Source of the DNA: Winogradskyella jejuensis
GTDB lineage: Bacteria > Bacteroidota > Bacteroidia > Flavobacteriales > Flavobacteriaceae
NCBI RefSeq assembly: GCF_900129745.1
Contig: NZ_FQWS01000002.1
Coordinates: forward strand, 124,001-188,000
Length of the DNA: 64,000 bases
Reading direction: 5' to 3'
A program made the position numbers and the translations under genes. The stretch's first letter is position 1. Each line of letters opens with the position of its first letter. The notes under the pieces were generated by a model. It ran no database searches and had not been told where the DNA came from. It saw nothing but the letters and a program-made list of their open reading frames with translations. Shown here one piece after another: positions 49,506 to 58,657 of this stretch.

Positions 49506-50300
49506 TTAGCTAATTTTTTTGATGAGAACTATAATTGCGACAACTAATCCAATAATCATCATCAATGCAATAAATATCAAAAAAAACATTAAAAACATCA
49601 AAACAAAATACCCTAGAGTATTCCAAAACGAAGTATTAAATACTCGTTTTAAAACATAGAATAGATAAATAAATGTTAGAAGCGTTATTGATATTGATAA
49701 GGTGAAAAAATTAATCCCAAAGGCTAAAAGAATTACATAAAAAAATGCCGATATGATTACAACTTGTGCACCATAGTATAGATTTAAAACAACATGTTCA
49801 GTAAAGTTAAAACGTCTTAGTCCTACAACCCAATAAGTAAGCCATGTAGCCAACGCAGAAAACGGAATACTAATAGTGTAAAATAAACTTTGATAGCTGT
49901 TAAACTCATCAGACTTCATATTTAGCATTGGGTTGTTTTCTTGTCCAGGCATTTTAGAAAAAGACTCCATGAAACTTGATGTGTAAAGTTCCGGGTCGTT
50001 AAAAACGTTATTCATAAAAAACACCTGAATACCTAGGAGTGTTAATGCTATAGCAAAATACTGAATAACGTTAATGTATTTCTTTCGTGTTCCATCTATA
50101 TAGCCATTAATGACTACTTCTGGCTTGGTAAATAAATGAATGAAGGTTTTAAGCAGTTTGTTGTCAACAGACATAAATTCAGCATTAATCTGCTGAAAAA
50201 GGACTTTCATGGTCAGTCTGTTTTTTATAACTCTAGCGCCACATTCAAAACAGTAACGTTGATTTTTAGATAAGGGTATTTCGCAATTTTTACACTCCAT
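49506..50300 (-). CDS. DUF3667 zinc-ribbon membrane protein (copy 1)
   Basis: This 264-residue protein has the same zinc ribbon (CKNC ... CFEC) and core (FMSVDNKLLKTFIHLFTKPEVV, DGTRKKYIN) as the next gene, followed by about five membrane helices. Its start touches the cdaA stop, so it is translationally linked to the c-di-AMP synthase gene. That tight link raises, but does not prove, a role with c-di-AMP. Confidence 0.88.
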   Translation of the reverse strand: MECKNCEIPLSKNQRYCFECGARVIKNRLTMKVLFQQINAEFMSVDNKLLKTFIHLFTKPEVVINGYIDGTRKKYINVIQYFAIALTLLGIQVFFMNNVFNDPELYTSSFMESFSKMPGQENNPMLNMKSDEFNSYQSLFYTISIPFSALATWLTYWVVGLRRFNFTEHVVLNLYYGAQVVIISAFFYVILLAFGINFFTLSISITLLTFIYLFYVLKRVFNTSFWNTLGYFVLMFLMFFLIFIALMMIIGLVVAIIVLIKKIS

Positions 50301-51082
50301 TAAATCAAGTCTTTCTTTATTTTGTCTACCAATTCTTCTTTGGTTTTGTACATAACAAATTCAGCATTTTTTACATAAGATACTGTTCCGGTTTCTTCAC
50401 TTACAACAAGTGCCAATGCATCTGTTTTTTCGGTAATTCCAAGTGCAGCACGGTGCCGTAAACCAAAACGTTTTGGTATCGTAACTTCATTATTTACAGG
50501 CAAAATAACACGTGTAGCTTTTACGACATTGTTATCAATAATAATAGCGCCATCATGGAGTGGACTATTTTTGAAAAATATGCTTTCTATAATTGGTTGC
50601 GATACCGTAATATTCATTTCATCTCCTGTGTTAGTCAAGAAATCGAGATTATTATTTCGCTCTATAACAATTAAAGCACCGGTATTTGTAGTGCCCATTT
50701 TTACACAAGCATTGACAATGGCCTCAACATCATTAGTGGTTTCGGTGTCGCTATTTAAAAACTTAAAATTTTTGAAAATGCGTCGCTTTCCTGATAGATT
50801 AGTAGAACCAACCATAAGTAGAAACTTGCGTATTTCGGGTTGAAAGACTACAATGAGCGCAATAATACCAACCTTCATAAAGCCATCTACAATTTGATAG
50901 AGAAGATGCATGTTAAGGTAATCTGTAACCACCCAAACCAAATAAATAATAAGTATACCAATAAAGATATTGATGGCAACAGTACCTTTTACGAGTTTGT
51001 AGATGTAAAATAGTAGAATAGCAACTAGGAAAACATCGACAAAATCGATAAATCTAAAATCCCAAAGTTGTATATCGCTCAA
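50300..51082 (-). CDS. cdaA: Diadenylate cyclase CdaA
   Basis: This 260-residue membrane protein has three N-terminal helices (about 12-80) and a DisA_N catalytic domain that condenses two ATP into c-di-AMP. The active-site motifs are PLHDGAI (DGA at 177-179) and LRHRAALG (RHR at 209-211). The start is TTG at 51082; there is no in-frame ATG before the conserved N-terminal helix. It lies 35 bp after a small lipoprotein gene in a folP-lipoprotein-cdaA-DUF3667-DUF3667 run. No YbbR-type CdaR partner is adjacent. Confidence 0.94.
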   Translation of the reverse strand: MSDIQLWDFRFIDFVDVFLVAILLFYIYKLVKGTVAINIFIGILIIYLVWVVTDYLNMHLLYQIVDGFMKVGIIALIVVFQPEIRKFLLMVGSTNLSGKRRIFKNFKFLNSDTETTNDVEAIVNACVKMGTTNTGALIVIERNNNLDFLTNTGDEMNITVSQPIIESIFFKNSPLHDGAIIIDNNVVKATRVILPVNNEVTIPKRFGLRHRAALGITEKTDALALVVSEETGTVSYVKNAEFVMYKTKEELVDKIKKDLI

Positions 51083-51117
51083 ATTGGTAGGTTTTTGGCT
51101 AATTTAACAAATTCACT

Positions 51118-51795
51118 TTAATAAAAGAATTCGTTATCGTCAATTGTTAAGCTTAGTGATTTTAGTTTTGCCAGTTTAGATTTAAGAGTTATGTAATCTT
51201 GAAAAGTTAGATTTTTTGAAAAGATAGCATTAGTAGATATTGGATATTTTTTCAGTTCACTTTTAAGTTTTTCTTCAAAGGATTCAATTGTTGTCACTAT
51301 TGTTAATACTTCTGTGCTTATTAACTTCAAAACTATTTCGGATTTAGAAACAACATTTATTTGATAGTGAATAGAATCTTTTTTGGTTGAAATGTATAAA
51401 TCAAAATCTACATCTTTTAGCTTATAATCAACATCCGTAAACTCCAAAAACCCTAAGTTTTTAATGCTGGTATCATTACAAGTGAAGTAATTTTTGGCAT
51501 TTTCATTTTTATGCATAGATGCTTTACGGCGTTTGTTTTGCAAGTATTGGAGATGCGGAAGTACTTGCTTTAGCGTTAAACGCTTATCAACGTTAACCAA
51601 CCAATTTGTAGTGCTAATCAAGTTTTTTCTATTAAACTCAGTAGAGTCTGGTTGAGTTTCGTCATAAAATATATAAGCAGGAGAGACATCTAGGACTTCG
51701 GTAATTTTAGCATTCTGAATTTCTGGAAGTTGTAATACTTTTTCATTAGAACAACTCAAAGAAAACAGACACAGGAGTAAGAGAATATAACGCAT
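51118..51795 (-). CDS. Small lipoprotein between folP and cdaA
   Basis: This 225-residue protein has a lipoprotein signal (lipobox LSC at about residue 15). The mature sequence is lysine-rich with helices and beta strands; I recognise no domain. Its start overlaps the folP stop and it lies 35 bp before cdaA. Its placement beside a membrane diadenylate cyclase makes an envelope-sensing input conceivable, but nothing in the sequence shows it. Confidence 0.75.
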   Translation of the reverse strand: MRYILLLLCLFSLSCSNEKVLQLPEIQNAKITEVLDVSPAYIFYDETQPDSTEFNRKNLISTTNWLVNVDKRLTLKQVLPHLQYLQNKRRKASMHKNENAKNYFTCNDTSIKNLGFLEFTDVDYKLKDVDFDLYISTKKDSIHYQINVVSKSEIVLKLISTEVLTIVTTIESFEEKLKSELKKYPISTNAIFSKNLTFQDYITLKSKLAKLKSLSLTIDDNEFFY

Positions 51796-52622
51796 TAGTT
51801 AGATTTTAGCTGATTAAAAAGGGTTACGCATTCCATAGCTTCCTTTACATCATGAACACGTAATAGTGAAGCACCATTCTCCAAAGCTATCATGTTGAGT
51901 GCTGTAGTGCCATTAAGTGCTTCTTTTGCAGATGTATTTAGTGTTTTGTAAATCATCGATTTACGAGAAAGTCCTGCCAATATAGGTTTGTCGATAATTT
52001 TTAGGAGTTTTAAATGATTCAAAAGTTGGTAATTCTGCTCTAATGTTTTTGCAAAACCAAAACCTGGGTCTATAATAATATCATTTATTTTAGCTTTATG
52101 CGCCAAAGCAATTTGCTCTCCAAAATAACTAATCATCTTTTTTAGCAAATCCTCATAATCTGTTTGTTGCTGCATGGTTTTTGGATTACCACGCATGTGC
52201 ATCATAATGTAGGGGACGCGAAGTTTGCCAACAGTTTCAATCATGTCGTCATCTAATTTCCCAGCAGATATGTCGTTAATCAGGGCAGCACCTGCTTCAA
52301 TAGTTTGTCGTGCTACTTCACTTCTAAAGGTATCAATGGATATTAAGGTTTCGGGAAATTCTTTCAGTATTAATTCTACAACAGGTACAACACGATTTAT
52401 TTCTTCAGTTTCACTTACAAAATCGGCTCCCGGACGAGAGCTATAACCACCAATATCAATAAAAGTAGCACCGTTACTCAGCATCGTTTCAACCTGATTC
52501 AAAATTTGGGTTTTATCTTTATAACTTCCGCCGTCGTAAAAAGAGTCTGGAGTTACATTTAAAACACCCATAACTTTGGGTTGCGATAAATCTATGAGTT
52601 GTCCTTTACAGTTTATAGTCAT
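51795..52622 (-). CDS. folP: Dihydropteroate synthase
   Basis: This 275-residue TIM-barrel enzyme joins p-aminobenzoate to the pterin pyrophosphate in folate synthesis and is the sulfonamide target. Signatures are present: MGVLNVTPDSFYDGG, DIGGYSSRPGA, INDISAG, IIDPGFGFAKT and the C-terminal LRVHDVKEA. It heads a minus-strand operon with the lipoprotein and cdaA genes, and is divergent from the DUF1599 gene. Confidence 0.97.
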   Translation of the reverse strand: MTINCKGQLIDLSQPKVMGVLNVTPDSFYDGGSYKDKTQILNQVETMLSNGATFIDIGGYSSRPGADFVSETEEINRVVPVVELILKEFPETLISIDTFRSEVARQTIEAGAALINDISAGKLDDDMIETVGKLRVPYIMMHMRGNPKTMQQQTDYEDLLKKMISYFGEQIALAHKAKINDIIIDPGFGFAKTLEQNYQLLNHLKLLKIIDKPILAGLSRKSMIYKTLNTSAKEALNGTTALNMIALENGASLLRVHDVKEAMECVTLFNQLKSN

Positions 52623-52718
52623 AACTAACTAAATATCAATTAATAAAAACCAAATCCCAAAAACTTTGAACTTCTGATTTATTTATGCGAAATTTACGCA
52701 TAATTTTTATTCAATTTA

Positions 52719-53261
52719 ATGCAAGATACTTCTAAACAATATGACGCTGTAGTTGCCAAATGTCGCAGCTTATTTGTCAACAAAATGAGTGATTATGGTA
52801 GTGCATGGCGCATTTTAAGGCTACCATCTTTAACCGACCAAATTTTTATAAAAGCGCAACGCATTAGAAGTTTGCAGCAAAACGACGTACGAAAAGTTGA
52901 TGAGGGAGAAGTTAGTGAGTTTATCGGCATTATTAATTATTGTATCATGGCTTTGGTACAACTAGAAAAAGGTGTTGTAGAGCAACCAGATATGGATACT
53001 GATGAAGCCACAGAACTCTACGATAAGCATTTAGCAATTACTAAGCAGTTAATGTTAGATAAGAATCACGATTATGGTGAAGCTTGGAGAGATATGCGCG
53101 TAAGCAGTCTTACAGATTTAATTTTGCAGAAGTTGCTACGCGTTAAGCAAATTGAAGACAATGCAGGTAAAACTATTGTGAGTGAAGGTATTGATGCCAA
53201 TTACCAAGATATGATTAATTACGCAGTATTTGCGATGATTCATTTAGGTGAAGGAAAATAA
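52719..53261 (+). CDS. DUF1599 protein with internal duplication
   Basis: This 180-residue protein consists of two similar halves of about 80 residues. Each has a DYGxAWR motif (first half SDYGSAWRILRLPSLTD, second half HDYGEAWRDMRVSSLTD) and ends in a short INY...MxHL/VQLEKG segment. DUF1599 is related to nucleotide-modification-associated domains. A MazG-like nucleotide pyrophosphohydrolase role has been considered, but no metal-binding EExxD motif is obvious. It is 5 bp before the DoxX-type gene and shares its transcript. Confidence 0.88.
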   Translation: MQDTSKQYDAVVAKCRSLFVNKMSDYGSAWRILRLPSLTDQIFIKAQRIRSLQQNDVRKVDEGEVSEFIGIINYCIMALVQLEKGVVEQPDMDTDEATELYDKHLAITKQLMLDKNHDYGEAWRDMRVSSLTDLILQKLLRVKQIEDNAGKTIVSEGIDANYQDMINYAVFAMIHLGEGK

Positions 53262-53266
53262 TAATT

Positions 53267-54592
53267 ATGAAATATATAGTTCAAATAAGTAGAATTTGTG
53301 TAGGCGTTTTATTCATCATTTCTGGATTTATAAAGCTAAATGACCCGCTAGGGTTTTCATATAAATTACAAGAATACTTTAGTTCAGATGTTCTTAATAT
53401 TCCTTTTTTAGAGCCCTATTCACTAGGAATTTCAGTGTTTGTAGTGGTTTTAGAAGTCGTGCTGGGTGTCTTTTTACTTATTGGCTATAAGAAGAAGTTT
53501 ACCATTTGGATGCTTCTTGGGATGATAGTGTTCTTTACATTTTTAACATTCTACTCCGCCTATTTCGATAAGGTAAAAGACTGTGGTTGCTTTGGGGATG
53601 CTCTAAAACTAACACCTTGGGAAAGTTTTACTAAAGATGTCGTTCTATTGGTATTGATACTCATTTTATTTTTTGGACAGAAATATATAAAACCACTGTT
53701 TAAAACGTTGCCTAATACAATTATTGCACTTCAGAGTTTTATTGTATCACTCTGGTTTGCCTATCACGTGCTTATGCATTTACCGGCAATTGATTTTAGA
53801 GCGTATAAGATTGGAAATAATTTATCTGATGAAATGGCTGTACCAGAAAATGCTCCAAAGCCTATTATCGAATATACATGGACATTTAAAGTTAATGGAG
53901 AGAATAAAGAATTTGTGACCAACGGAAGTTATCCTGATGTGCCAAATGGCGAATACGTAGGTGTTGAAACTAAAGAAATAGACCCAGGGTTTATTCCAGC
54001 TATTCAGGATTTTACGATAGAGTCTAACGAGGAAGATTTAACGACTTACTTTCTTGAAAAAGAGAACCTGGTCATAGTGGCCATGTATAATGTTTACAAT
54101 GCCGAAGAAGAAGGCCTTTTAAAGTTGAAAAATTTTACAGATGAAGCCATTAAGAAAGGCTACACAGTTATAGGGCTTTCTGCGTCTGGAGATGAAGCGA
54201 AACAGCAGCTAAAGACTAAATACAACTTCAATTTTAAGACCTATTTATGTGACGAAAAAGTAGTAAAAACTATTGTGCGTGCCAATCCAGGAGTCATTAT
54301 CCTAAATAAAGGAACTGTACTTAATAAAGCACATTGGAATGATATTGAGGATATAGAGTTAGTTGAAGTAGAATCAGAACCACTGATTGAAGAAAAGAAA
54401 GATGATGGAACATTACATCTAATCGATAATCAAATTTCTACAAAAGAAGAGGTTGAGGCACTTAATGAAGATAAAATTAAAGAGGTTAGAGTCTTAAAAG
54501 AAAGATTTGAAGGTGATGTTTTAGATTCTATCAATAAAGTAAATAACACAAACTTTACTTCTTTAATCGAAGTGAAATTAAAGAAACAGTAA
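53267..54592 (+). CDS. BT_3928-family protein (DoxX-like membrane domain plus thioredoxin-like part)
   Basis: This 441-residue protein has a DoxX-type four-helix domain (about 1-140: FIISGFIKLNDPLGFSYKLQEYF, KVKDCGCFGDALKLTPW). A fifth helix follows, and the extracytoplasmic part (about 225-370) resembles a thioredoxin-like fold (LVIVAMYNVYNAEEEGL, GYTVIGLSASGDEAK). The canonical CxxC is absent from the latter. The family is widespread in Bacteroidota, with a suggested redox or methylamine-utilisation-E-like role. Its stop is 1 bp before the probable CTG start of the permease gene. Confidence 0.85.
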   Translation: MKYIVQISRICVGVLFIISGFIKLNDPLGFSYKLQEYFSSDVLNIPFLEPYSLGISVFVVVLEVVLGVFLLIGYKKKFTIWMLLGMIVFFTFLTFYSAYFDKVKDCGCFGDALKLTPWESFTKDVVLLVLILILFFGQKYIKPLFKTLPNTIIALQSFIVSLWFAYHVLMHLPAIDFRAYKIGNNLSDEMAVPENAPKPIIEYTWTFKVNGENKEFVTNGSYPDVPNGEYVGVETKEIDPGFIPAIQDFTIESNEEDLTTYFLEKENLVIVAMYNVYNAEEEGLLKLKNFTDEAIKKGYTVIGLSASGDEAKQQLKTKYNFNFKTYLCDEKVVKTIVRANPGVIILNKGTVLNKAHWNDIEDIELVEVESEPLIEEKKDDGTLHLIDNQISTKEEVEALNEDKIKEVRVLKERFEGDVLDSINKVNNTNFTSLIEVKLKKQ

Positions 54593-54593
54593 T

Positions 54594-55670
54594 CTGCTCA
54601 ACTACCTATTAAATAAAGTCTTTTATGCCATACTCACTTTAATAGGAGTGGTTACCGTAATATTTTTATTATTTACAGTTTTGCCAGGAGACCCTGCAAA
54701 GATGATGTTGGGTCAAAACCAAACTGCAGAACAAGTTGAAGCCGTAAAAAAGAAGTATGGTTTCGATAAACCACTAAGTACACAGTATTTCTATTATTTA
54801 AATGATTTATCGCCGTTATCTTTTCATTCAACAAATCCAGAAGATTATACATTTTTAGAAGCCAATAAATATTCAGCTGCCAAACTATTCACTATTGGTA
54901 ATACTTCCACGGTTATAAAATTACCTTATTTAAGAGCTTCATTTGCAAAACAAGGTAAAAAAGTAAGTGAGGTCATTGGAGATACGCTTCCTAATACATT
55001 TGTGTTAGCAGTTTCTGCTATAGTAATTGCCATGATTTTAGGGTTGATTTTCGGAGTCATTTCGGCACTAAAAAAAGATACTTGGATAGATAGGGCTATA
55101 CAAGTGTTTAGCACATTTGGCATGAGTATACCTTCATTTTTTAGCGCTATTTTATTTGCTTGGTTGTTTGGATTTGTATTGCACAAATACACCAACTTAG
55201 AAATGACGGGCAGTCTTTATGAGCTTGATGATTTTGGAGAAACTGTAAATATTAAATGGAAGAATTTGATTCTTCCAGCCATTGTTTTAGGTATACGTCC
55301 ATTAGCAGTTATTATTCAGCTAATGCGAAATTCTCTACTAGAAGTGATGAGTCAAGATTACATCCGTACTGCAAGAGCCAAAGGCTTGAGCGAATTTCAG
55401 ATTATAAAAAATCATTCTATAAAAAATGCTTTAAACCCTGTTGTTACGGCTATATCGGGTTGGTTTGCATCAATGCTAGCAGGTGCTGTTTTTGTAGAAT
55501 ATATTTTTGGTTGGAATGGTTTGGGTAAAGAAATAGTAAATGCTTTAAATACTTTGGATTTGCCAGTTATTATGGGAGCTGTTTTAGTTATAGCTGTACT
55601 TTTCATAGTAATAAATATCCTTGTAGATGTTATTTATGTTATGCTAGACCCTCGTGTAAAGCTATCCTAG
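54594..55670 (+). CDS. Oligopeptide/dipeptide-type ABC permease (DppB/OppB family)
   Basis: The protein (358 residues) has six membrane helices, the LPGDP motif after helix 1, and the permease EAA-type loop DYIRTARAKGLSEFQIIKNHSIKNAL. The obvious first helix (LLNKVFYAILTLIGVVTVIF) is encoded from a CTG at 54594. The first in-frame GTG (54648) would cut that helix in half, and a stop lies just upstream of the CTG. I therefore prefer CTG 54594. An insert (about 70-130) between helices 1 and 2 is long, as in Bacteroidota homologues. No ATPase, second permease or binding protein is adjacent. Confidence 0.75.
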   Translation: MLNYLLNKVFYAILTLIGVVTVIFLLFTVLPGDPAKMMLGQNQTAEQVEAVKKKYGFDKPLSTQYFYYLNDLSPLSFHSTNPEDYTFLEANKYSAAKLFTIGNTSTVIKLPYLRASFAKQGKKVSEVIGDTLPNTFVLAVSAIVIAMILGLIFGVISALKKDTWIDRAIQVFSTFGMSIPSFFSAILFAWLFGFVLHKYTNLEMTGSLYELDDFGETVNIKWKNLILPAIVLGIRPLAVIIQLMRNSLLEVMSQDYIRTARAKGLSEFQIIKNHSIKNALNPVVTAISGWFASMLAGAVFVEYIFGWNGLGKEIVNALNTLDLPVIMGAVLVIAVLFIVINILVDVIYVMLDPRVKLS

Positions 55671-55712
55671 TAATCTATGAGATTTGTCACTAATACTTTG
55701 CGTTTAAACGCC

Positions 55713-55720
55713 TATTTTTG
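55713..55720 (+). promoter_or_regulatory. -7 box of tpiA
   Basis: TATTTTTG is an exact TAnnTTTG match 33 bp before the tpiA ATG, right after a GTTTAAAC palindrome. Confidence 0.5.
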
Positions 55721-55753
55721 TAGTTCTAAATAGAAAATAATACATCACACATC

Positions 55754-56503
55754 ATGAGAAAAAATATAGTTGCAGGCAATTGGAAAATGAATAACAACTT
55801 GTCTCAAACACAAGCTCTAATTTCAGATTTAAAAAAGCAGAATCAAACTTCAAATGCTGAGGTTATGATTGCACCACCATTTACAAATTTATGGCATGCT
55901 TTTGAGGCTTTAAGGCAAGATACTATTGAGGTTGTGGCTCAGAATATGCATTTTGCAGAAAATGGAGCTTATACAGGTGAGGTTAGTGCAGCGATGTTAA
56001 AAAGTGTAGGTATTAAAACCGTTATTTTAGGCCATAGTGAGCGTCGTGCTTATTTTAATGAAACAGATGCGTCTTTAGCTAAAAAGGTAGATTCAGCTTT
56101 ATCAAATGGAATGCGAGTTATTTTTTGCTTTGGTGAAGAATTAGCAGACCGTAAAGCAGGAAACGAAGAGAATATAGTTGGTGACCAAATCAAGAATGCC
56201 TTATTTCATTTAGGAGCAGATGCATTTCAAAATATAGTTTTAGCTTATGAGCCTGTTTGGGCTATTGGCACTGGGGAAACTGCAAGTCCGGAGCAAGCGC
56301 AAGATATGCATGCCTTTATACGTAAAACACTTTCCGAAAAATATGGTAATGAAGTTGCCGATGAAGTTTCAATTCTATATGGAGGTAGTGTTAAGCCAGC
56401 TAATGCTAAGGAGATTTTCTCGAAGCCAGATGTAGATGGTGGACTTATTGGAGGCGCTTCACTTAAAGCGGAAGACTTTTTTGCTATTGTAAATGCATTT
56501 TAA
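55754..56503 (+). CDS. tpiA: Triosephosphate isomerase
   Basis: This 249-residue TIM barrel interconverts dihydroxyacetone phosphate and glyceraldehyde-3-phosphate. Catalytic residues are K11 (GNWKMN), H94 (ILGHSERR) and E166 (AYEPVWAIGTG). The phosphate-binding YGGSVKPAN and GGLIGGASL loops are present. Length is typical. It is followed by prmA after 3 bp, so the two form an operon. Confidence 0.98.
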   Translation: MRKNIVAGNWKMNNNLSQTQALISDLKKQNQTSNAEVMIAPPFTNLWHAFEALRQDTIEVVAQNMHFAENGAYTGEVSAAMLKSVGIKTVILGHSERRAYFNETDASLAKKVDSALSNGMRVIFCFGEELADRKAGNEENIVGDQIKNALFHLGADAFQNIVLAYEPVWAIGTGETASPEQAQDMHAFIRKTLSEKYGNEVADEVSILYGGSVKPANAKEIFSKPDVDGGLIGGASLKAEDFFAIVNAF

Positions 56504-56506
56504 GTA

Positions 56507-57343
56507 ATGTCTAATATCATCTATATAGGATACGATTTTAAAGTATCACCGCTTCAGCCAGGAACAGAAATCTTGATTGCTGAATTAGGCTATGCAGGAT
56601 TTGAAAGTTTTGTCGAAAATGAGTCTGGCGTAACAGCATACATACAAAAAGAAGAATGGCATAAAGACATTCTTGAGCATATTCAGATTTTAGACTCCGA
56701 TGAATTTGAAATCACCTACCAATTCAATGAAATAGAACAAACCAACTGGAATGCTGAGTGGGAAAAAAAATTCAATCCTATTATTGTTGATGATTTGGTC
56801 ACTGTTCGTGCGCCTTTTCATGATGTTCCAGATACCAAATACGATTTAGTTATAGAGCCGAAAATGAGTTTTGGAACAGGTCATCATGAAACGACTCATA
56901 TGATGATTCAGCATATTCTAAAGAACGACTTTAATGGTAAGTCTGTTTTAGATATGGGTTGCGGTACAGGAGTTCTTGCTATTTTGGCTGAGAAATGTGG
57001 AGCAAGCAAACTAGATGCTATAGATATAGATAATTGGTGCTATCTCAATAGTTTAGAAAATGTTGAACGTAACAACTGTCATCATATTTCAGTTTATGAA
57101 GGTGATGCAAAACTATTAGAAGGAAAAACATACGATATAATCATTGCTAATATTAATCGCAATATTTTACTCTCAGATATTTCTACTTATGCCAAATGCT
57201 TAACCAAAAATGGTTCACTATTTTTAAGTGGCTTTTATGAAGATGATATACCTACAATTGAAGCTGAGTGTAATCAACATTCATTAACGCTTACAGACAA
57301 ACTTCAGAGGAATAATTGGGTTGCTTTGATGTTTAATAATTAA
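56507..57343 (+). CDS. prmA: Ribosomal protein L11 methyltransferase
   Basis: This 278-residue SAM-dependent enzyme methylates lysines and the N-terminus of ribosomal protein L11. The signatures FGTGHHETTHMM, LDMGCGTGVLAILA and IIANINRNIL are clear, and the N-terminal substrate domain is complete. It is coupled to tpiA. Downstream lies a 247-bp spacer before the metalloprotease gene. Confidence 0.96.
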   Translation: MSNIIYIGYDFKVSPLQPGTEILIAELGYAGFESFVENESGVTAYIQKEEWHKDILEHIQILDSDEFEITYQFNEIEQTNWNAEWEKKFNPIIVDDLVTVRAPFHDVPDTKYDLVIEPKMSFGTGHHETTHMMIQHILKNDFNGKSVLDMGCGTGVLAILAEKCGASKLDAIDIDNWCYLNSLENVERNNCHHISVYEGDAKLLEGKTYDIIIANINRNILLSDISTYAKCLTKNGSLFLSGFYEDDIPTIEAECNQHSLTLTDKLQRNNWVALMFNN

Positions 57344-57590
57344 CTTTTTTCAATCATTTTGTTTCATATCGATGAACTGCATAAAATTTTAACTAAAAAG
57401 TTAAGATTTTGTTAAAGAAATGTGGTTTTTCCGTAAACTTTTTTCGTTTTCTCAGCGTAACTTAGAGTAAATAATATTATTTGATTATAGACATTTTTGA
57501 GAGCCGAATCATTTTGGCACTCTAGAATTTCAATGCCTTGTTTTACGTAAACGATTTAAACCAATTTATTAACGAAACCCAAAATTTAAA
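57344..57590. other. prmA to metalloprotease intergenic spacer
   Basis: This AT-rich 247-bp region contains a weak inverted repeat (GAGAGCC ... GGCACTC, about 57498-57524) but no ORF, no exact -7 box and no RNA gene that I can identify. The promoter of the metalloprotease gene must lie here. Confidence 0.4.
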
Positions 57591-58634
57591 ATGAAAAATT
57601 TAGCCAAAAATTGGATAGCTTTATTATCCGTAATCGCTTTAGTTTTTACTGCTTGTGAGAAAGATAAAACAGCTGAAGACGATTTGTTAAACCTAAATGA
57701 AGATATTTTTCTCAATACAACCGATTTACAAAACAGAACTGTTGTAACAGACGCTGAACTACTTAACTCAATACAGTCTTTAGATATAGATGTAGGTGTA
57801 GTCTCTGTAGGAGATTTTCATTTACCAGATGGTACGACCGAAGAACGCTATTATATTGGTAGTGACATTACATTCACACCAGAAGAGTTAGATAATTTAT
57901 TAAATCCTGATGAAACAGGAAGACAGTATCGCACTTTTAACTTAGTTACTGGCGCTAACCGAACTATTAATATCTTAGGTTATACTGGCGGCAGTCAGGC
58001 ATTATCCTCAAAAGCTCAAACAGCTTTAGGATGGGCTGTAGATAACTATAATAATTTGAATACTACACTTCAATTTAATTTGACTTTTGGTACAAATTTC
58101 CAAGCTGCTGATATGGTAGTCTATGATAATAGTATAAATGTACCTGCTAGTCAGTCTCAAGGTGGTGTGGCTGGTTTTCCAAATTCAGCAGGAGAGCCTA
58201 ACAAGTTTGTACAGATTTACAACATTGAGCAGTTTTCCACAAATGTAAATGAGCATGTTATTACACACGAAATTGGCCACTCTGTAGGGTTTAGACACTC
58301 AGATTGGTTTGATAGATTAAGCTGTCCAGCTTCTTCTCAAGGTAATGAAGGAAGCGGTTCTGATGGAGCAGTACATATTCCTGGTACACCAACAGGAAGA
58401 GATTTAACATCTGTTATGCAAGCCTGTTTTTCTACAAGTGAAGATGGAGAGTTTAATGGAAATGATATTATTGCTCTAGAATTCATGTATCCAGAGAGTA
58501 CAGCTGGTCCATGTGATGGTGTTTCAGAATGGCAAAGTGGCGTAAATTATCCTATAGGTTCTTTAGTAACTTATTTTGGTAATTTATACGAACGTGTGTC
58601 TGGTGGTTGGACTCTACTAGGTCCATGTAACTAG
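57591..58634 (+). CDS. M57-family (HEIGH) zinc metalloprotease lipoprotein
   Basis: This 347-residue protein has a lipoprotein signal with lipobox FTAC (C22). The zinc-binding motif is THEIGHSVGFRH (H226, E227, H230, H236), which identifies the dual-action HEIGH family M57. A short C-terminal domain (about 305-347: SEWQSGVNYPIGSLVTYFGNLYE) resembles chitin- or carbohydrate-binding CBM5/12-type modules with exposed tryptophans. It should digest or bind substrates outside the cell while anchored in the outer membrane. Confidence 0.9.
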   Translation: MKNLAKNWIALLSVIALVFTACEKDKTAEDDLLNLNEDIFLNTTDLQNRTVVTDAELLNSIQSLDIDVGVVSVGDFHLPDGTTEERYYIGSDITFTPEELDNLLNPDETGRQYRTFNLVTGANRTINILGYTGGSQALSSKAQTALGWAVDNYNNLNTTLQFNLTFGTNFQAADMVVYDNSINVPASQSQGGVAGFPNSAGEPNKFVQIYNIEQFSTNVNEHVITHEIGHSVGFRHSDWFDRLSCPASSQGNEGSGSDGAVHIPGTPTGRDLTSVMQACFSTSEDGEFNGNDIIALEFMYPESTAGPCDGVSEWQSGVNYPIGSLVTYFGNLYERVSGGWTLLGPCN

Positions 58635-58657
58635 TAAGTAAAACTTTTTTTCAATAT

